Made by a program: the position numbers and the translations under genes. The notes beneath the pieces are model-generated. The model was not told the DNA's origin. It saw nothing but the letters and a program-made list of their open reading frames with translations, and did not search any database. Shown piece after piece: positions 54,455-63,370 of a stretch of DNA of 64,000 nucleotides. Position 1 is the first letter of the stretch; each line of letters starts with the position of its first letter. Source of the stretch: JANOBD01 sp031411495 (GTDB taxonomy: Bacteria; Planctomycetota; Phycisphaerae; Tepidisphaerales; Tepidisphaeraceae); NCBI GenBank assembly GCA_031411495.1, contig JANOBD010000175.1, positions 202,029 through 266,028 on the forward strand, in the 5' to 3' direction.

Positions 54455-54614
54455 TCCATACGCTTTGATCCCCGGGTACTCCAGCGAAATCGGGTTCGGA
54501 TTTCTAAGATGAGGCCGGCGAGTTGAGTTCGTTTTCACTTTCGGGACCATAGAGTCTCATCGTCAAGCCTGGAAAGGCGCGTGTACCGGCGACGATCCTC
54601 CCTAGGATACGGTC

Positions 54615-55175
54615 GTGTCACGTCATCCGATCCCCTTTCGCCCTTCGAAGACCGACCTGGCTGCCGCCATCCACCGCACCGTTCCTGATCTGATTGCGCC
54701 CGATTTGCGTGTGCTTTTCTGCGGGATCAATCCCGGGCTCTATTCGGGCGCGACCGGACACCATTTCGCGCGGCCGGGGAATCGATTCTGGCCGGCGCTG
54801 AAGCTGGGCGGGTTTACGCCGCAGGTCCTCTCGCCGTTTGACGAACGGGAATTGTTGAACCTTGGACTGGGCATCACGAACTGTGTCGAGCGGACGACCG
54901 CGACGGCGGCAGAATTGGATGACGATGAGGTTTGCAACGGCGCGACGGCGCTGAACCGCAAGGTGAAGAAGTACAAGCCGCGGGTGCTTGCTGTTCTCGG
55001 CGTCGGCGCGTTTCGAGTCGGCTTTGGAAGGCCGGAAGCCAGACTCGGTTTGCAGCCGGAAACGATCGGCTCGACAAAAATTTGGGTGCTTCCGAATCCA
55101 AGCGGGCTGAACGCCCATTACACGCCCCAACGGCTAGGCAGGCTCTTTGCCGAACTGCGTGCGACGCTGGGATGA
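54615..55175 (+). CDS. mug: G:T/U mismatch-specific DNA glycosylase (Mug/TDG family)
   Basis: A protein of 186 residues. VLFCGINPGLYSGATGHHFA contains the GINPG active-site motif in which Asn is essential, and VLPNPSGLNAHYTPQ is the second conserved motif. It removes uracil or thymine from mismatches with guanine for base-excision repair. GTG start. It converges with the kinase-like gene, with stops 16 bp apart. Confidence 0.9.
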   Translation: MSRHPIPFRPSKTDLAAAIHRTVPDLIAPDLRVLFCGINPGLYSGATGHHFARPGNRFWPALKLGGFTPQVLSPFDERELLNLGLGITNCVERTTATAAELDDDEVCNGATALNRKVKKYKPRVLAVLGVGAFRVGFGRPEARLGLQPETIGSTKIWVLPNPSGLNAHYTPQRLGRLFAELRATLG

Positions 55176-55191
55176 GCGGCAAGCAGTCGAG

Positions 55192-56166
55192 TCAGTCGCT
55201 CCCCTTTTTCTGGGCCCGCCCCGATCGCTCCAGCCAGCGCATCAGCGGCCGGCGCACCGCGAAATACGGCTTGCCGATGCCGCGATGAAGTTTCTGCAGG
55301 ATCGTCCGATGCTCGACGCGGTGCCGCTCGGCATCGGTCAACTGGTCCGGGCGGAAGCGGCGTTTCTGTTTGAGTACGTGGTAGACGTCCGCGTCGTGGA
55401 AAATCGCCAGCCACTTCCGCCCGAGCCATCGCGGCCACCAGGCGTTCGCATCAAAACTGATCTGGAAATCGATCAGATAAGGCAGGCCGTCGTCGCCGAG
55501 CAGGATGTTCTGCGGCTTGTTCGAGTCGACGTACGCGATGCCGCGATCTCGGAGCGTGTCGATCAGCGCGAGCAGTTTCGGGAAGTAGTCATCGGGGAGC
55601 GCGAGCCCTTTGTGCAGTGGCTCGCCCTCGACGTATTCGTGAACGAAGCCGGTATCGGTCACGTCGCCGAGCAGCGCGGGAATACCCGGCACGGCCTGCA
55701 GCTTGGCGTACGCGCGTCTCTCCCGGTTGCGGAGCCAGCGGCCGATCCAGCGAAGCGGGAGACCCATGAAGGAAGTCTGCCGATTGAACTTGGCGACGAT
55801 CCTGGGATACGCGCGAAAAAAGGGGTCATTTCTCTTTTTCGAGCCGGCTTCGTCCGGCGCTTCCGAAATGGACAGCGAAGTTGAAGAATCCGTCGAAGGT
55901 GGAGAAAGAGAAATGACCCCTTTGTCGTCTGCCCCTTTGTCGTCTGCAGGCGGGGTGGCTCGTCGGTAGAAACCCGTCGCAGCCCAGAAATCGTGCTTTT
56001 GCTCCCTCTCGAGTACGTAGCCGATCCCACGGACTTCGATCTGATTCGGAAGCCCGTCCAGTCCCAGCGCGTACATGAAGCCCAGCGGCTTGGCCATCGA
56101 GTGACACGAATACAGGGCGGACGCGGAAGTTGGAAGTGTTGTGGTGCCGAACTGCGAGGATCGCAT
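55192..56166 (-). CDS. Predicted kinase-like protein (lipopolysaccharide-kinase/RIO-type fold) with an inserted repeat
   Basis: A protein of 324 residues. Residues about 165-260 show a protein-kinase-like core: TDTGFVHEYVEGEPLH, DRGIAYVDSNKPQNILLG (a D-x-x-x-x-N catalytic loop), and YLIDFQISFD (DFx metal motif). It may phosphorylate a sugar in an envelope glycan. The N-terminal region holds an insert at about residues 82-116 (from a TIR element at 55819-55923), plus a tandem DDKGADDKG from a 15-bp duplication. The start could instead be ATG 56097. Homology outside the core is weak. Confidence 0.65.
   Translation of the reverse strand: MRSSQFGTTTLPTSASALYSCHSMAKPLGFMYALGLDGLPNQIEVRGIGYVLEREQKHDFWAATGFYRRATPPADDKGADDKGVISLSPPSTDSSTSLSISEAPDEAGSKKRNDPFFRAYPRIVAKFNRQTSFMGLPLRWIGRWLRNRERRAYAKLQAVPGIPALLGDVTDTGFVHEYVEGEPLHKGLALPDDYFPKLLALIDTLRDRGIAYVDSNKPQNILLGDDGLPYLIDFQISFDANAWWPRWLGRKWLAIFHDADVYHVLKQKRRFRPDQLTDAERHRVEHRTILQKLHRGIGKPYFAVRRPLMRWLERSGRAQKKGSD
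55819..55923. repeat. 105-bp element with perfect 19-bp inverted repeats, in frame inside the kinase-like gene
   Basis: AAAGGGGTCATTTCTCTTT (55819-55837) is the exact inverse of 55905-55923. The element is 105 bp, or 35 codons, so the reading frame is kept: one arm encodes KGVISL, the other KRNDPFF. A 15-bp tandem duplication (CCCCTTTGTCGTCTG at 55917-55931 and 55932-55946) overlaps its right edge. Confidence 0.75.
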
Positions 56167-56274
56167 GGCGCGTCCTTCGCATCCGCGTGGTCACGAATGC
56201 ATCAACAGCGGCGATCCGGCCGCAACGTCCCTCGCTCAATCCAACTCTCACCGGTAAAGTCACGGCGCCACCGA

Positions 56275-57492
56275 ATGTCTAGCTTGTTCACCAATCCTCT
56301 GGCCGCACCCGCCAAGTTCCTGTCGTCCAGGCTCTGGCACCGGCTCGCCATCGCCACGAACTGGCCGGTGCTTGCGGCCGTCATTGTCCTCTCGGTCGCC
56401 GGCGTGCTTACGATCGCCGCCTACGATCCGTCGCAGGCCAAGCGCCAACTGATGTACATCGGCGTCGCATGCGTCTGCCTGTTCGCGCTTCAAATCGTCA
56501 ACTATCTCAAGGTCGGCCGAGTTGCCTGGGCGTTTTACGCCCTTTCGTTCCTGCCGCTTCTCTATACGGTTCTCGGCTCAACGATGTCGATCCCGTTCGT
56601 CGAGAAGCGAAACGGCGCCTACAACTGGATCCAGCTCCCCGGCGGCATGTCGGTCCAGCCGGCCGAGATCATGAAGATCGCGTTCATCATGGCGCTGGCG
56701 CGCTACCTGCGCCATCGCGACAACTATCGCTCGCTGCTGGGCCTCTTGCCGCCCTTTGCGCTTTGCCTCGCACCGGTATTCCTCATCCTCAAGCAGCCCG
56801 ATCTCGGCACCGCCCTGGTCTTCGGCCCGACGCTGATTGCGATGCTTTTCGTGGCCGGCGCGCGGATGAAACACATCATGACGATCCTCATTTTCGGCGT
56901 GATGATGATGCCCGTCGCGTGGCTCGCCGGGCAGCCGGGCGTGCCGGTGTTCGAGCATCTGCCGGCCGTCATCAAGGGGTATCAGCGCGAGCGCGTGACC
57001 AGTATGTTCCGCAATGACGAGGAGACGCTCCAGGGCGTCGGCTTTCAGCAGCACCAGGCGCTCGTCGCCGTCGGTTCCGGCGGATTCACCGGCAAGGGGC
57101 TCGGCAACATTCCCGTCGGCAAAGAGGTGCCCGAGGGTCAGAACGACATGATCTTCGCGCTCCTGGGCGAACAGTTCGGTTTCGTCGGCTGCGTCGTGGT
57201 CGTCGTCGCGTACTGCGTGCTCTTTGCCGCCGGCGTCGAGATCAGCGGCGGCACGCGCGAACCATTTGGCCGGCTCGTGGCGGTTGGCATCGTCGCCATC
57301 CTCGCCGCGCAAACGTTTCTCAACATCGCCGTCACACTCAAGCTCATGCCGGTCACCGGTGTCACATTGCCGTTCATCAGCGCCGGCGGCAGTTCACTCA
57401 TCGCCAGCTACCTCGCCGCCGGGCTGCTTCTCAACATCGGCCAACACCGCCCGCTGGTGATGGCAAATGACAGCTTTGAATACGGCGATTGA
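56275..57492 (+). CDS. FtsW/RodA/SpoVE family peptidoglycan polymerase
   Basis: A protein of 405 residues with about ten transmembrane segments. KRNGAYNWIQLPGGMSVQPA and LILKQPDLGTALVFGPTLIA are SEDS family motifs with the conserved Trp and Asp. The C-terminal GVTLPFISAGGSSLIASYLA is also diagnostic. SEDS proteins polymerise glycan strands from lipid II with a class B PBP. The PBP partner is not adjacent. It could be RodA or FtsW; RodA is a guess. ATG 56275 is the first with good membrane topology; upstream frame codons are discarded. Confidence 0.92.
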   Translation: MSSLFTNPLAAPAKFLSSRLWHRLAIATNWPVLAAVIVLSVAGVLTIAAYDPSQAKRQLMYIGVACVCLFALQIVNYLKVGRVAWAFYALSFLPLLYTVLGSTMSIPFVEKRNGAYNWIQLPGGMSVQPAEIMKIAFIMALARYLRHRDNYRSLLGLLPPFALCLAPVFLILKQPDLGTALVFGPTLIAMLFVAGARMKHIMTILIFGVMMMPVAWLAGQPGVPVFEHLPAVIKGYQRERVTSMFRNDEETLQGVGFQQHQALVAVGSGGFTGKGLGNIPVGKEVPEGQNDMIFALLGEQFGFVGCVVVVVAYCVLFAAGVEISGGTREPFGRLVAVGIVAILAAQTFLNIAVTLKLMPVTGVTLPFISAGGSSLIASYLAAGLLLNIGQHRPLVMANDSFEYGD

Positions 57493-57501
57493 CGCACGCG
57501 T

Positions 57502-58143
57502 TCAGATGACGCGGAGCACCGCGCGAACCGGCGAACCATCTGCGCCGGCGATCTTCAGCGGCAGCGCGATCAGCTCATACGTGCCCGGAGCAACGTCTCG
57601 AAGCTGAAGACTCTCCAGAATCGTCAGGCCGTTCCTTCCGCACGCGAGATGCGCCGGTAGTCCCGGCGTTCCTGACGCGTCGACGCTTGGCACATCCATC
57701 CCGATCAACACGGCGCCGTGTGAACCGAGATAGTCCGCCACGCGCGGATCGATGCCGGGAAAACCGTCGGGGAACACGTCGTCGTTCTGCCAGTAATCGG
57801 ACTTGAGAAGTACGCGAGGGTGATCGCGCACCCCGACGCCGAGCCGGCCGATCGCGTCCTGGATCGAAGCGACGCCGATCGGATGCCGGCCGGTCACATC
57901 GAGCACCACGCACGGCCCGATGAAGATCGCCGGATCGAGCCGATCGATCGTTGCCCCCGCAATGTCGTAGTGGAAGAACGCATCGGCATGCGTGCCATTA
58001 TGGAGCGACATGGTGATGCCGCCGCAGTTGGTGCCCGTTTCGTTCTCGCGACGACTGAGCAATTCGTAGTAAAACCGTCGGTCGCCGGGCCACGCGGCGA
58101 GTGTATTGGTGAACGGGCGGGTGATGTCGAGGTACGGTGCCAT
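57502..58143 (-). CDS. Cyclase family protein, KynB-like (arylformamidase)
   Basis: A protein of 213 residues. SLHNGTHADAFFHYDIAG is the metal-binding HxGTHxDxxxH motif, and YELIALPLKIAGADGSPVRA is the C-terminal KynB-type segment. KynB hydrolyses N-formylkynurenine in tryptophan degradation. No other kynurenine-pathway gene is nearby, so a different amide or lactone substrate is possible. ATG 58143 is used. It converges with the RodA-like gene. Confidence 0.88.
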   Translation of the reverse strand: MAPYLDITRPFTNTLAAWPGDRRFYYELLSRRENETGTNCGGITMSLHNGTHADAFFHYDIAGATIDRLDPAIFIGPCVVLDVTGRHPIGVASIQDAIGRLGVGVRDHPRVLLKSDYWQNDDVFPDGFPGIDPRVADYLGSHGAVLIGMDVPSVDASGTPGLPAHLACGRNGLTILESLQLRDVAPGTYELIALPLKIAGADGSPVRAVLRVI

Positions 58144-58285
58144 CGCCGCATTGTGGGCGCGAGATGCATTCACCGCCACTGTACTCGGCGCAGCGCCGCG
58201 ACCTTTCCGCAGGCACGTTGCCGAGGTCGACGAGAAACGTCACGGGAGATCGGATGACTTTTTGAGTGCGTTTCTTCGAGGCGGC

Positions 58286-59449
58286 TTAGTGTCCGTAGGC
58301 GACCGTCCGGATCGGGGGCGTCGTTCCGATGGCCCAATTGACCGCGGCGTCGAAAATGGTCCAGCCGTTTGTCGACCAGGTGGAGCTGCTGACGCCGCCT
58401 TGACCGGCACTGTTGGGGCTGCAACCCCAGAGGCTCACCCGCGCGGCGGGCGCGACAACGCTATTCTTCATCACGTCGCCTGCGTTGTAAGCGAAGATGG
58501 CTGCCTGCGTCGTCGAACCGTACACGTATCCGATGATCGTCGCAGTGGGAGCCGGGACGCCCCACGCCAGGCCGGCACCGCTGATCGTGTCGCCGAGATT
58601 CGTCACCGTGACCGTACCAGTGAAACCCGCGGCGATCGGATGGCTTGATGCCGAGATCGTCACTCGATTGCCGATGTTCGAACAGCCGAAGTCGGTGTTT
58701 TCCGTTGTGCCAGTCATCGCCATGTCGTCAATCAGGATCGGCTCGTACAGGATGACCGGTACCATGGCATCGCGGAGACGGCTTCCTATGTTGCCAGACA
58801 TGGAGGTTTCGGAAACGATCACCAGGCGCATTTCCTCGGCATTTGACTTGGTGACACTGGCATCGCGCATGACGACAACGTTATAGCCCATATCGGTCAG
58901 ATGGGTTTTCATCGCGCTGTCGGAAGCGACCAGCGTGGTGTTGCCGACAACGAGCATGACATTCGGATTGAAGTAGGCGATACATGAGCGGGTGATGGCA
59001 GAGGCGGCGACGCCGGTTGCGGTGCCGAAGACTGTGTTAACGCCGTTCGCGCCGGTTCGTTTCGCAGACACGCGGACTGCATTCGGCGCATTGGACGTCG
59101 CGGTGAAACTGCGGCTGGTCGCGTTCCAGACGCCGGGCTCGATGTCCGAATCGTCAAGAGTTACCGTGCTCCCGTTGATGGTATACTGAGCGCCGACGGC
59201 TTTGGCGCGACTCGAATACGTTCCATCAGCCAGGCCGGTGACGGCGTAGCGCGCGGACGCTTCCGCGGCGTCGTACAGTTCGGCGCGGATCGCACCGGTT
59301 CTCGCGAAGTCCGTGACCAGCAGGGAAAAGCTCACCAGCATGATGAGACACGACAGCGCGTACACAAGCACCGCGCCGCGCCGTGCTGCTCGGCACGCCT
59401 GAAAACTCTTGCTTAAGAATTTTTCTGCCCCAATATCGATCTGACTCAT
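58286..59449 (-). CDS. TadE/TadG-like N-terminus fused to a Rossmann-like extracellular domain
   Basis: A protein of 387 residues. RRGAVLVYALSCLIMLVSF with TGAIRAELYDAAEASARYAV is a TadE/TadG-type pseudopilin N-terminus with one membrane helix. From about residue 165 it reads NVMLVVGNTTLVASDSAMKT, then LVIVSETSMSGN and MVPVILYEPILIDDMAMTG, a Rossmann-like domain I know from secreted proteins, with no certain function. The combination is unusual. No other tad genes are nearby. ATG 59449 is chosen; 41 codons upstream are discarded. Confidence 0.72.
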   Translation of the reverse strand: MSQIDIGAEKFLSKSFQACRAARRGAVLVYALSCLIMLVSFSLLVTDFARTGAIRAELYDAAEASARYAVTGLADGTYSSRAKAVGAQYTINGSTVTLDDSDIEPGVWNATSRSFTATSNAPNAVRVSAKRTGANGVNTVFGTATGVAASAITRSCIAYFNPNVMLVVGNTTLVASDSAMKTHLTDMGYNVVVMRDASVTKSNAEEMRLVIVSETSMSGNIGSRLRDAMVPVILYEPILIDDMAMTGTTENTDFGCSNIGNRVTISASSHPIAAGFTGTVTVTNLGDTISGAGLAWGVPAPTATIIGYVYGSTTQAAIFAYNAGDVMKNSVVAPAARVSLWGCSPNSAGQGGVSSSTWSTNGWTIFDAAVNWAIGTTPPIRTVAYGH

Positions 59450-59812
59450 GACTTGACCGTACGATTCAGTTTCGTGCGGTCTCTTCCGTAAATGAAAAAA
59501 GTCGAATCGGAAGGCTGAAAATGATGTCGAATCGCTGCAGCGAAATCCGCGCAACCGAACGAAACGGCTCACCCGCTACAGGCGGGAGAGAAGGTCCGAT
59601 TATTCAGGTTCTGCGTTCGCCGTTGTTGTCGGACGCGGTCCCCAGTTGTTGTGGATCCACTACCGCTGGGGTTGCTGAATTTGATGGGCTGTGAGCACAT
59701 ATAGATGGTGATCAGCGTTTGCGTGTTCGCGGCGGGGAGAATCTCCTGCCCAAGGCATCCGACGCGCTGCACCAGTGAGTTTCACAAGCTTCCGTCGCTC
59801 GCAGCCCGGCGT
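59450..59812. other. 363-bp spacer, no gene seen
   Basis: Lies between the start of the TadG-like gene and the end of lipA, both on the minus strand. Short open frames exist but look random, and no repeat element or known RNA is visible. It should contain the TadG-like gene's promoter. Confidence 0.5.
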
Positions 59813-60718
59813 TCACGCACTCGCGGCCGCGTTGACCTGCTTCTCAGCGTGATAGCTCGAGCGCACGAGCGGGCCAGACTCGACGTGCCGCAGGCCCTTC
59901 TCTTCGCCGCGCTGTTTCCAGAACGCGAACTCCTCAGGCGTCACCCAGCGGTCGACCGGCAAGTGCTTCGGCGTCGGCTGGAGGTATTGGCCGAGCGTGA
60001 GGATGTCGACGTTGTTGGCGATCAGGTCGTCCATCACGTTCTCGATCTCGTCCTGCTGCTCGCCGATGCCGAGCATCATCCCCGTCTTGGTCGTCAGCCC
60101 CTGCTCTTTGCAGCGGCGGAGCAGTTCGAGCGATCGCGCGTACTTCGCCTGCGGGCGGACCTTGCGGTAAATCCGCGGCACGCTCTCGATGTTGTGATTG
60201 AGGATCTCCGGCCGCTCGTTGATGACGAGCTGCAGCGCGTCCCAGTTGCCCTCGAAGTCTGGGATGAGCACTTCGACGCTCGTGCCCGGCGATTTGATGC
60301 GGATTTGCCGAAGCGTCTCCGCCCACACCGCAGCGCCGCCGTCGGCGAGCTCATCCCGGTTCACGCTGGTGATCACGCAGTGGCCGAGCTTCATCATCGC
60401 GACGGCATCACCGACGCGTCGCGGCTCGTCGAGATCGAGTTCCGGCGGCCGGCCGGTCGCGATGTTGCAGAACCCGCACGAGCGCGTGCAGACGTCGCCC
60501 AGGATCATGAGCGTGGCCGTCCCCGCGCTCCAGCACTCGCCGATGTTCGGACACTTGGCGGACGAGCAGACGGTGTGCAGCCGTTTCTCGGCGACCATTT
60601 TCTGCAGCGCGTAATATCCCTCGCCCGCCGGCATCTTCATTTTGAGCCAGGACGGTTTACGCATCGCCTGCGAAGGGCGATCGGCATCGGTGACGACGGG
60701 AAGCGAAAGCGATTTCAT
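59813..60718 (-). CDS. lipA: Lipoyl synthase
   Basis: A protein of 301 residues. TVCSSAKCPNIGECW holds the auxiliary [4Fe-4S] cluster motif (CX4CX5C), and DVCTRSCGFCNIATGRPP the radical-SAM CX3CX2C. KTGMMLGIGEQQDEIENVMD and VESGPLVRSSYHAEK complete the LipA signature, the latter with the conserved RSSY. It inserts two sulfurs into octanoylated lipoyl domains. ATG 60718 gives the standard length. No lipB is adjacent. Confidence 0.96.
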   Translation of the reverse strand: MKSLSLPVVTDADRPSQAMRKPSWLKMKMPAGEGYYALQKMVAEKRLHTVCSSAKCPNIGECWSAGTATLMILGDVCTRSCGFCNIATGRPPELDLDEPRRVGDAVAMMKLGHCVITSVNRDELADGGAAVWAETLRQIRIKSPGTSVEVLIPDFEGNWDALQLVINERPEILNHNIESVPRIYRKVRPQAKYARSLELLRRCKEQGLTTKTGMMLGIGEQQDEIENVMDDLIANNVDILTLGQYLQPTPKHLPVDRWVTPEEFAFWKQRGEEKGLRHVESGPLVRSSYHAEKQVNAAASA

Positions 60719-60798
60719 CGTAGAACAGCGGATTATAGGCATGGCCGTCCCGAATGCATCCTTCGACGGCTTGGCCACATGTTTGGCTTTTTCGCCTG

Positions 60799-61329
60799 TT
60801 AAAGCAGGGGGAGGCGCACGGATCGTTCCAGCTGCTGCGCCCGATAGTCCGGCTCGACGTTGACCGCCACGATCCCGCGCTTCTCAAACCCCAGCGACAG
60901 GTAATACGCGATCAGCTTCGCGTTATTCGCCCCGCAGTCGATGCGAAGAAGCGACCGTCCGTTCGCGGCGATCTGCTCGCACGCCCAGTCCAGCATCCGC
61001 GCGCCGATCTTCCGCGCGGCAAAGTCGCGATGCACGGCGAGCGTATGTACATAACCCGCCTTCCCGTCGACGCCGTCGTCGCCCCAGAACATCCGGTCGG
61101 ACCACTGCAGACGGAGCGTGCCGACATCGCGGCCTTCACTGGTCACCAGGTGTGTGTAGCCGGTTGCGATCAGGTCGGCGACGAACGCATCCGCGCGGTC
61201 GGAGAGAAACACACCCCACTGTTTCGATCCACTGGATGCGAGCCAGCGGGCCCGGTCCTGCAGGATCGCGAGGACGCGCGCATGGTGCTCGGGCGTGGCC
61301 TGAATGAACGACAACTCGATTTCCGCCAT
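60799..61329 (-). CDS. GNAT family N-acetyltransferase (second copy)
   Basis: A protein of 176 residues. VHTLAVHRDFAARKIGARML is the acetyl-CoA-binding motif with R-x-x-G, and NAKLIAYYLSLGFEKRGIV the motif B end. The substrate is unknown. ATG at 61329; no strong ribosome binding site. It is 81 bp upstream of lipA on the same strand. Confidence 0.85.
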   Translation of the reverse strand: MAEIELSFIQATPEHHARVLAILQDRARWLASSGSKQWGVFLSDRADAFVADLIATGYTHLVTSEGRDVGTLRLQWSDRMFWGDDGVDGKAGYVHTLAVHRDFAARKIGARMLDWACEQIAANGRSLLRIDCGANNAKLIAYYLSLGFEKRGIVAVNVEPDYRAQQLERSVRLPLL

Positions 61330-61429
61330 GCACGCAGTATGCGAAAAAAGATCGCTGCCGCACGAACGCTCGTACGGCAGCGACTGGGTGTTGATCGTGT
61401 GGATGGGTCGTGGACGGCGCGGAGCCGGA

Positions 61430-62185
61430 TCATTTCCGGCGACGCGAGAACACGAGTCCGCCGACGGCCAGCGTCGCGATCGAAGTCGGTTCCGGCACGG
61501 CCGTGACGAACTGCGTCACCAGGCCGGTCGTGCTGTTCGCGCCGATCGTGCCCGAGCCACTCGCGCCGGATGCGGAAGCGACGCCGTCGCTGGTGATGAG
61601 ATCGTCGGTCACGGTGTCGAGCGCCGCGTAGCCGATCGTGCCGTTGTCGGTCACGCTCGCGTTGTCGGGAATCAGGAAGTCGAGCAGCAGGTTGCCGTTG
61701 GCCTTGGTGTAGGTGAACGGCGTCTGCAGGTTGATGACATAGCCGAACAGCGACGTGCCGCTGGAAGGCGTCGTGAGCGTGAGCGAGCCGCTGTAGACCG
61801 TCTTCACATCGGCACCGATGTTGTCGGAGAACTGGCCGCTGATGCCACCGGGGAAGTTGATATCGGCCCGCCGTGCCGTCGTCGAAAGCTGGATCTGAAC
61901 GTTTGAGACGGTGACCGAGTTGTTGATGAACGTGCCGAAGAGCGGCTGTTTGGCGCGGAAGGCGATCTGCGTAATCGATGCGGAGGAGCCGAACGAGCCA
62001 AATTGCCCGGCATCGTAGATCTGCTGGTATCGGCCGCCGCCGCTGGCGCGCTCGTTCCCGAGGGGGTTGCTGCTCTGGCCGTTGCCGAGAGTGTTGGCGT
62101 TGGCGTTGGGTACGGCAACCGTGGCCGCGGAGACGACGGCTGCGGAGAGCGCGGTCGCAGTGGCGATGAGTGTGGCAAGACGCAT
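61430..62185 (-). CDS. Secreted PEP-CTERM protein
   Basis: A protein of 251 residues with a signal peptide (MRLATLIATATALSAAVVSA), a beta-rich region (SFGSSASITQIAFRAKQPLF; SVTVSNVQIQLSTTARRADI), and a PEP-CTERM tail (VPEPTSIATLAVGGLVFSRR). It is an exosortase substrate with no recognised activity. GAGG lies before the ATG. A 6-bp-stem hairpin (62228-62242, GCTTCA/TGAAGC) lies about 45 bp upstream in the leader. Confidence 0.87.
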   Translation of the reverse strand: MRLATLIATATALSAAVVSAATVAVPNANANTLGNGQSSNPLGNERASGGGRYQQIYDAGQFGSFGSSASITQIAFRAKQPLFGTFINNSVTVSNVQIQLSTTARRADINFPGGISGQFSDNIGADVKTVYSGSLTLTTPSSGTSLFGYVINLQTPFTYTKANGNLLLDFLIPDNASVTDNGTIGYAALDTVTDDLITSDGVASASGASGSGTIGANSTTGLVTQFVTAVPEPTSIATLAVGGLVFSRRRK

Positions 62186-62465
62186 TTGAAAAACCTCGAA
62201 GTGAGCGGTCTCGATGAATCTGCGATTGCTTCACACTGAAGCGGTCCCCGCCTTTCAACAAGATGCAACTCACCGGGACATACGCGGCCAGCGTCGAGCC
62301 GGATGCATCGATTTCGACAATTTATTCTGGTACTGCAGAAGCGACATGGGGGATTTCCGAAATCTAGAGCGGAAATGGGACAAAGCGATGCACCTCGATA
62401 GCAGAATCGTTGAAGCGGGCCGCCGCGGTTTGGTCGGCCGCGAGACGCGGAATACACTCGGCGCA

Positions 62466-63254
62466 ATGACCGATTTGCGCGCCTTCGACGCCGTCCTGAT
62501 CGACCTCGACGGCACCGTCTGGCACGAAGAGGTGCCGCTGCCGGGTGCGATCGACCTGATTGCCCGGCTGCAGGCGCGGAAACAGAAGTTCGCGTTCGTC
62601 ACCAACTCCGGCCTCTCGCCGGCACGGTTGAAGGACCGGCTCGTCGGCATGGGCGCGGCCGTCGATGAATCTCATTTCTATTCCGCCGCTTCCGCGTCCT
62701 GTGACTTTGTCCGGCAACACTTTCCCCGCGGCACGCGCGTCTTCAGCGTCGCGGGGAGCGCCTGCGAAGAGCTGCTCAGCGGTCACGTCGAGTGGGTGAA
62801 CGACGATGCGAGCGAGTGCGCCGTGGTGATGAGCGCATCCCTCGCGAACAAGAACGCCACGCCCGACCGGTTCCAGTTCGCGATCCGCCACATCCTCCGC
62901 GGCGCGGCCCACGTCGCGCTGTGCGCGGATCGCGCATATCCCACGCCCCGCGGATTCGAGATCGGCTCGGGGGCCGTGGCGGCGATGCTTGCCTACGCGT
63001 GCGGCCATCAGCCGATTTACTGCGGAAAGCCGCAGCGCGTCTTCTTCGAAGAGTTGTGTCATCATTTAAACGTCGAACCCAGCCGCTGCGTCCTGATCGG
63101 CGACAACCTCGAAGCGGATGTCGCCGGCGCGCGGCAGATGGGGATGAAATCGATCGTGACGCTCACCGGAATCACGACGCGGGAAATGCTGAAGGCGAAC
63201 GTGCTGGGGCTGGTGCCGGATCTTGTTGTGGAGGGGCTGGGGGAGTTGAAATGA
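62466..63254 (+). CDS. HAD-IIA family hydrolase (NagD-like)
   Basis: A protein of 262 residues. AVLIDLDGTVWHEEVPLPGA is the HAD motif I DxDGT, KFAFVTNSGLSP is the motif II TNS form typical of class IIA, and VLIGDNLEADVAGARQMGMK motif IV. The capping domain carries FEIGSGAVAAMLAYACGHQP. It hydrolyses phosphate esters such as nucleotides or sugar phosphates. ATG 62466 is used; earlier frame codons are not protein-like. A repeat element begins six bases past the stop. Confidence 0.9.
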   Translation: MTDLRAFDAVLIDLDGTVWHEEVPLPGAIDLIARLQARKQKFAFVTNSGLSPARLKDRLVGMGAAVDESHFYSAASASCDFVRQHFPRGTRVFSVAGSACEELLSGHVEWVNDDASECAVVMSASLANKNATPDRFQFAIRHILRGAAHVALCADRAYPTPRGFEIGSGAVAAMLAYACGHQPIYCGKPQRVFFEELCHHLNVEPSRCVLIGDNLEADVAGARQMGMKSIVTLTGITTREMLKANVLGLVPDLVVEGLGELK

Positions 63255-63259
63255 CCTGA

Positions 63260-63370
63260 GAATGACCAAACCACAATCACCAACAACGATCCAAAGATCA
63301 TTTACCAACCGGGCTATCGATTTCGCGTTTTGTCATTGGGCATTTGTTGGTCATTGGAGCTTGGTCATTC
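63260..63370. repeat. 111-bp element with 27-bp terminal inverted repeats (23/27 match)
   Basis: The left end at 63260-63286 begins GAATGACCAAACCACAATCA; the inverse of the right end (63344-63370) matches at 23 of 27 positions. The right arm supplies the stop codon of the transglutaminase gene (CGAATGA on the minus strand). It fills the spacer between two convergent genes. Confidence 0.65.
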
